From positions 7,825,170-7,889,169 of the forward strand of contig CM055200.1 in NCBI GenBank assembly GCA_029224185.1: a stretch of 64,000 nt of DNA. Direction: 5' to 3'. The stretch is from Karalla daura. Taxonomy: Eukaryota; Chordata; Actinopteri; Chaetodontiformes; Leiognathidae. The position numbers and the translations under genes are program-made. Below the pieces are notes generated by a model. That model was not told the origin of the DNA. It searched no databases and saw only the letters and a list, made by a program, of their open reading frames with translations. This document shows, one piece after another, positions 58,601-64,000 of this stretch (its first letter is position 1; each line of letters begins with the position of its first letter).

Positions 58601-60883
58601 ACACCCACTCTGCAGACGAGGCGGGCGGGGGGGGGGGGTTACCATAGAAACGAGGAGATGGGTTTATCCTCCCCATGCTACCGATTCTGACACACATAGC
58701 ACACATACACACACGCATGCGAGGCTTCTCCTGGGTATGGCACTGCGGATTTCTCCCCTACTGAAAAACTGCAAAGACTATGAACTTGAAAAGGTTATTA
58801 CCACCAACAATGGGAAGGAGCATGCTTCCTCTTTCTCTCTCTCTCTCTCTCTCTTTCACACACACACACACACATACACACACACACACACGGAAACCAC
58901 TTAACAGCCCAATGTGAATACATCCCCATGAACAGGGTCGATGCAGCGACAGCTTTTCTAGTTGTTTAGCTCTATAACACAGCTGTCTGAGTACAAAGGG
59001 GGATTTTTGAGCACTGCAGTTCAAGCAGCGGAGCAGCATCACTCCAGTACCTTATTGGCTGGTGGTTGTCTAACAAGCCCCTTACTTCCCTAACACAACT
59101 GGAAAAACGAGGCATCACGCTGAAAATACAAACCGCTCTAACTCGACAAGGTTTACAGTAAGTAAGGTACCAAATGGACTCTGAGTAGTGACTGTCTGTG
59201 CTGCAGACTGGACTTAATATTGTTAAGTGGATCAACCCTGTCTGCCCCATATCTGATGCAGGGGATTACATGAAAATCAGTCCTGCTACTGATACTGAAT
59301 CAGATCAGGCCAATCCCTAATCAAAGTGTAATATTTTTACAGAAGCAGTCAAATTAGGGCTTTAAAAACATTTCTGAAGCTTGGAATCGAACATATCTTT
59401 AAATCAAGTCTTCAGAAAGTAAAAGGTGAAAACAACTAGCATTAATGGCAGACGTCCTTACAGAAGTAACCCTGACAGACACATTCAGAGCAAAATATCT
59501 TTTGCAGACAATATAGAAAAATATCACCTGAAGGAACTTTAGGGGCTCCTAAAATGTTAAGTTAAGGAAAACTTTTTTTCAACTTCACATTATTCTTTGT
59601 CATGTGCAAAATCTCGTATGAAAAGCCAAATAAAGCCAACATGCCCAGGTCTGCCAATTAATACGTGACCTGACAAAAACCTCAGCTTCTTGCCGGCCTC
59701 CTCTGACAAGAACAGCAGTCGGGGTCCACTGTCAGCCAGATGGACGGATCATCTCTTACGTGAGGAGGAGGAGAGAACGAGCCATTAGCACGCCGATTCT
59801 TTTGTTCTCTGCTGTTATCTGTCAGCCAGAGTGCTTTTCACAATGGAGCCCCGAGGCTGAGCGAGTGGACAGGCTGATCCTGCTGCTCATCTCAAAGGTG
59901 GAGGCAGGTGGGCTGAGGAGGGTCCGACCGCTCCACCACCCCCCCTCCGCCCCTCCACCCCCCAGGGCTCTGCTTCAACAGAGGCTGGAGAAGTTCACAC
60001 AATCACACAGATGTCAGCCTCGGTAATTTCAGTTAATGTAATTATTGCTCTCTTTAGGGTGCCATTCAGATGAGGCTCGATTGTTTCTGCTGATTACTCT
60101 TCCTACTTTAAATTAGCCTTTTCAATTCAGTTTCATTTGCTAAGTTGCTCTTGGGGTAAACGAATGTATTCGTTCCAACCTGAATGTTACAATCAAAAGC
60201 GGTCCTTGTTATTCTCCTACTGTCAACCGTCTTTTTTGCAAGATAAAAGAAGCAGCTGCTCCATAAATTCAGCATACAGTGTCCAAATTTTTGCTCCAAC
60301 TTACTTAGTCTTTACCTAAAATCTATTTTTCTTAGTGTCTTAGACTGTTTTAAACATCAAGGACATTTTATCATTATTTCATCAACCTGAATTTGTGTCA
60401 GTGAATTACTGACTTTTTTCCTCTATTACCACGATGTAGCTGCACAAACCTCGTCTGTTTATTCAGCTCAGGCAGCCTCAACAAATCATTTAAAAAGGTA
60501 TGGGAAAATATGAATAATGTCTCTTTCTGCCAAGTATCCTCGGTTTAATGGCATTTCAGGTAGTGGCTGTCAAATTCTGTAATGTTTCTTTCATCATGGA
60601 AATCATAGGACCCAGAGTAAAATACCTTCAATTATCTTCTTTTTTTCTTTCGTTTCTTTTTTTTTTACAGGGCAGTAACTCCACATGCTCTAGCTCCGTG
60701 ATGGAAAACAAGAACCCAGCTTCATTGCTTCCCCTTCAGCCACCTAAAAATAGCTCAATTTTACCATATGGGAACCTTCTACCTCATAACTGCCACAAAT
60801 TCCCCTTCAAACACACTCTCCTCGCTCTCCTAGGCACAAGTACAAAGAGTCAAGATTCTGCAGCAATGCACTGTATGTACACG

Positions 60884-60887
<4 letters not shown>

Positions 60888-60928
<41 letters not shown>
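60888..60928. repeat. (CA)n microsatellite
   Basis: About 20 CA units. Confidence 0.95.
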
Positions 60929-60929
<1 letters not shown>

Positions 60930-61109
60930 GTATAGGCAGAGTGTTATTTTTGTCAGCCAATACTCAGTTGCCACTTGGGGGAAACTGGTGAGTGGTTCTG
61001 GGTGTAAATAGGAAGACTACTCCCATTAAAAGCCTTGAAAGCGCAAAAACACTGGGGGTGCCAGTGAACAAATCTGTCAGTTGAAAACTCATATTTGAAA
61101 GGATGAGTA

Positions 61110-61112
<3 letters not shown>

Positions 61113-61164
<52 letters not shown>
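61113..61164. repeat. (CA)n microsatellite
   Basis: About 26 CA units, 185 bp from the previous array. Confidence 0.95.
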
Positions 61165-61167
<3 letters not shown>

Positions 61168-64000
61168 AGCACGCACACACATGAGTACACAAGTACATAC
61201 ATTTTTTGTTTTAGACAGGGGATATGGTTTTAACTTCAATTAAAACAGACAAGAGGCCTTTAATGATCAATGTATAATATATTTATTCAGCTTTTACTTG
61301 GCATTGAATATTTACTTTTAAAAGTTTAACTGTGAAATGACATTTTGCCATTGCTGCCACACTTCTACAGCTCCGAGGACTCTGACAGTCTGAAGAAAAT
61401 GTTTTTATTTATATAATTTTGAGCAAAACATATATATTGCTTAGAACTTGAGTTTATGGCTCGAGTGAGACGGATCAATTTGTTTCACATCTGAATTTCG
61501 CCTTCCTTCCCTCTCTCACCCGCTGATTGTTTGAAGACCTAGCTACTGCGACAGCACCAACAACACAAGTGTGCCCCATGTGAGCCTGCATGACAACACA
61601 TCTAGCCTGTAGCTACGAGCACATGCCCTAATAAACTGATCTGCTGGTGGCTGGAGCTAAAAAGAGGAGCAGCGTGACAAAAAAATCCATAATAAGGAAA
61701 TGTAAAAAGCCATTTTAAGAGACGTCTGATTGGGACTGCGTTTTCGGAGCATTTGCATTTGCACCTCTCAAAGCTGTGGGAAAGGGCTTGCGCAGCAATG
61801 AATGGTGGCCTCTGTTACCCTATAAACGGTCAAAACAGAGCTCCCAGCCTTCACGCCACACCCCAAACCAAAGCAGAGGCAAAGAGAGGACAGGACTGCT
61901 CTTATTCCCAAAAAGGCTAGTTTTTAGGCTCTCCCTAATGGTTGGGAGCAGAATAAAATGTGGCCTTTAAGTGCACAGTCTTGAACATCGGCCTTCAATC
62001 AGACAATATCAAATAACATCCACTGGACCTTGAGGTTTTTCTAACTTCTTGAGTTTTTTTTCCCCAGGAGAGAAAGGCATCACTGATGGGCAGTCGTATG
62101 TTTTAACAAGTATTTCTGACATTTAATGACGCCAGATGCTCTCGCAGCCTGGTTTTTGTAAATCAGGATATAGGGATTCACTTAGCGGGCTTTGAGAAAA
62201 GACGGTGAAAAACCCCAAAAGAATTCGGTTCAGCTGGCCGAGGCTCCATATTACATGGTGCTTAAGGATGCCAAAACCAAGGCCACTAAATTAAAAAGAG
62301 GCCCGGCATATATTTGGCCTGACTGCAGGAGGAATGAAATCTCTGAGCGGGCTCTGCTGTTCAGAAGCGATCAAGCAACCAGAGAAGTCAGTATCACACT
62401 CCACAGAAATGCAGTAAAATCGAGCTCGTATTCATTTACCCTGTCTGACATAGTCAAAGCAAAAAGGTTTGAATCCCTGTCCGACCAAAGGCTTTTCTGG
62501 GATGCGTTCCCTGCATTTCAACCTACGTGCACCGGACACAGTGTTTCAACATGAGAAATGCCCGATCCATTCATAAAAAACAAGCGCTCGCACATTTGCA
62601 GATGTACAGTCTCGATCTGTCCACCAGATTCTGAAATCAAAGCCCGTCTAGACATTGACCTGCTCCTCCCACACAATCTACTGCACGAGAACAATCGCAC
62701 ACGCGCACTCAAACACTGCGCACACTCGTTATGCAAGCGACTACGACCAAGTAAAAACCATTATTGTTGAAAAATCGTGTCTTGTCCCGAGTGGTGTTTT
62801 ACAACTTCTGCACACAGTCGATCTCTGTGCGTTTCCCACGTGGAAAAGAAATGGGAAAAAAAAAAAAAAAATCAGGCGCACACATCTGGTACAGTGGAGC
62901 ACAGACAGGGAGAAGGTAATAAAAATGTAGTGGGAAGGCAAAGGATGGGGGTGGAGAACATCCCTGGTCTCGGGTGGTTCAGAGAGGTTAATGAATTAGC
63001 CATTTCTCAACTCCAGAGGGTCCTCTGGCGAGTCAGCAAGGGCTCAGATTCAATAAAGTCCTACCCCTTCTCCTAGTCACGCCGCATGAGATGGAGAATT
63101 TAATGGGAAAGACAGCAGAGACGCACGGGTGTTCCAACAGGAATCCAGATCATCTTTTTCGAGGCTTTTCCCTACGAAGAAAAAACTCCGGTCGGCTGCT
63201 TTGTTGACCAATGGTCCGACAAAGGCAAATGGAATTAAAAGAGTGAGAAGATTGATCGAATCGGAAGAGGGCGTCGCTCCCTTCCAGTCCACTTTCAATG
63301 TGCTGAGTGGTACAGTAAATTGAAAACCTGCTAAGTCCATTAGCCTGTGACCCGAATGGCTACGTCTTCCTCCATATGGCTCTGGAAACCTGAGACTGGT
63401 GAGCGACAAAACAACCACAGTGGAAGGAGACCACCACAAAACGATACACGGCATCAAAGCTAATTGGCCTCATTACCCAATAACGACTGGTTTCTCGTGA
63501 GCGCAGGGCAGAGACGAAGTAGCTGGAATCAGTGGCACATTTGCTGCTGTTTTTGGCTTTGGCTCAAACACATTGAGTACCAAGGGTGCTCAGGAGTCCA
63601 ACTACTGACATTTAAGAACCACATTATGATAAAGCCTGGTTAAGAAAATTCCTTGACGCATCCCTTTTACTGGACGCTTCGATGCCTGAAAGCCCATCAG
63701 TGAAGTAGATGAACACATGTAGACCAAAGACAGTGTGTGTGGGGGATATTAACATGTAGGTGGTCTTTTTGAAGCACATAAGTAGCTGAACAATAGTATG
63801 GCCGAGAGGTCAACAGAGCGGTATAGTGGCAAAAGGGTGAGATTAATTATCAAGACAAAAGATGACCAGGAGGTGACATTTTAGGATTTTAGGACACTGG
63901 GTTCATTGTTCTCTGAGGGAAAAATGTTACTACGAAGAAAGGAGAAAATTCAAGGTTTAGGATTCTTAATAGTCTGTATGACTTTGGGATAAAAGCCGTT

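Larger units (their letters stand above)
52646..64000 (-). other. ccdc88a: 5' intron(s) of ccdc88a
   Basis: I searched for the missing N-terminal exons (SPLVTWVKTFGP, LVDGVFLNQ and IKFYYQ in related proteins) and did not find them. CA/GT or CT arrays occur at 58823-58890, 60888-60928 and 61113-61164. No second gene is recognised on either strand. Some AT-rich stretches at 59400-63500 look low in repeats and might include conserved noncoding elements, which cannot be judged without comparison. Confidence 0.6.

Noticed and set aside
62192..62554. 120-codon + strand frame
   Set aside because: It has reasonable composition but no known motif, no exon context and no start or regulatory signal; kept only as part of a low-confidence noncoding finding.

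Overview
The window is vertebrate nuclear DNA: multi-exon genes with GT-AG introns, long introns, many (CA)n, (GT)n and (GA)n arrays, and several interspersed repeat families typical of spiny-rayed teleosts (an ATCGATTA-rich family, a tRNA-headed SINE-like family, a small GGTGACC-ended element). A percomorph fish is the best guess. That guess rests on remembered repeat consensus sequences and has not been checked by a search.

Two genes converge. On the + strand, about 499-14170, is the 3' part of a CaMKII gamma gene (camk2g-like). It shows three exons of the variable linker, three exons of the association (hub) domain ending in ...GAPAAPLQ, and probably a long 3' UTR with tandem poly(A) signals near 14.1 kb. 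The kinase and regulatory exons lie to the left of the window.

On the - strand, about 15890-52645 and continuing past the right edge, is a Girdin-type gene (ccdc88a). I assembled 31 coding exons. Every junction keeps reading frame, giving 1885 residues. They encode the distal HOOK domain, a coiled coil of roughly 1100 residues, a basic segment, a GBA (G-alpha binding and activating) motif and a C-terminus ending in YGCV. The first coding exons, about 90 residues, were not found and are probably beyond position 64000. Intron sequence occupies 45872-52575 and 52646-64000.

The two genes have related settings in cell biology (CaMKII holoenzyme signalling; Girdin G-protein and actin signalling) but nothing here shows that they work together. 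No bacterial, viral, CRISPR or operon-like system is present. The most interesting observations are in ccdc88a. Its Girdin-like body carries a Daple-style PDZ ligand and lacks the two tyrosines that mammalian Girdin uses to recruit SH2 proteins. A candidate frame-disrupting alternative exon sits behind a roughly 250-nt CU tract, in an intron that opens with a CA repeat.
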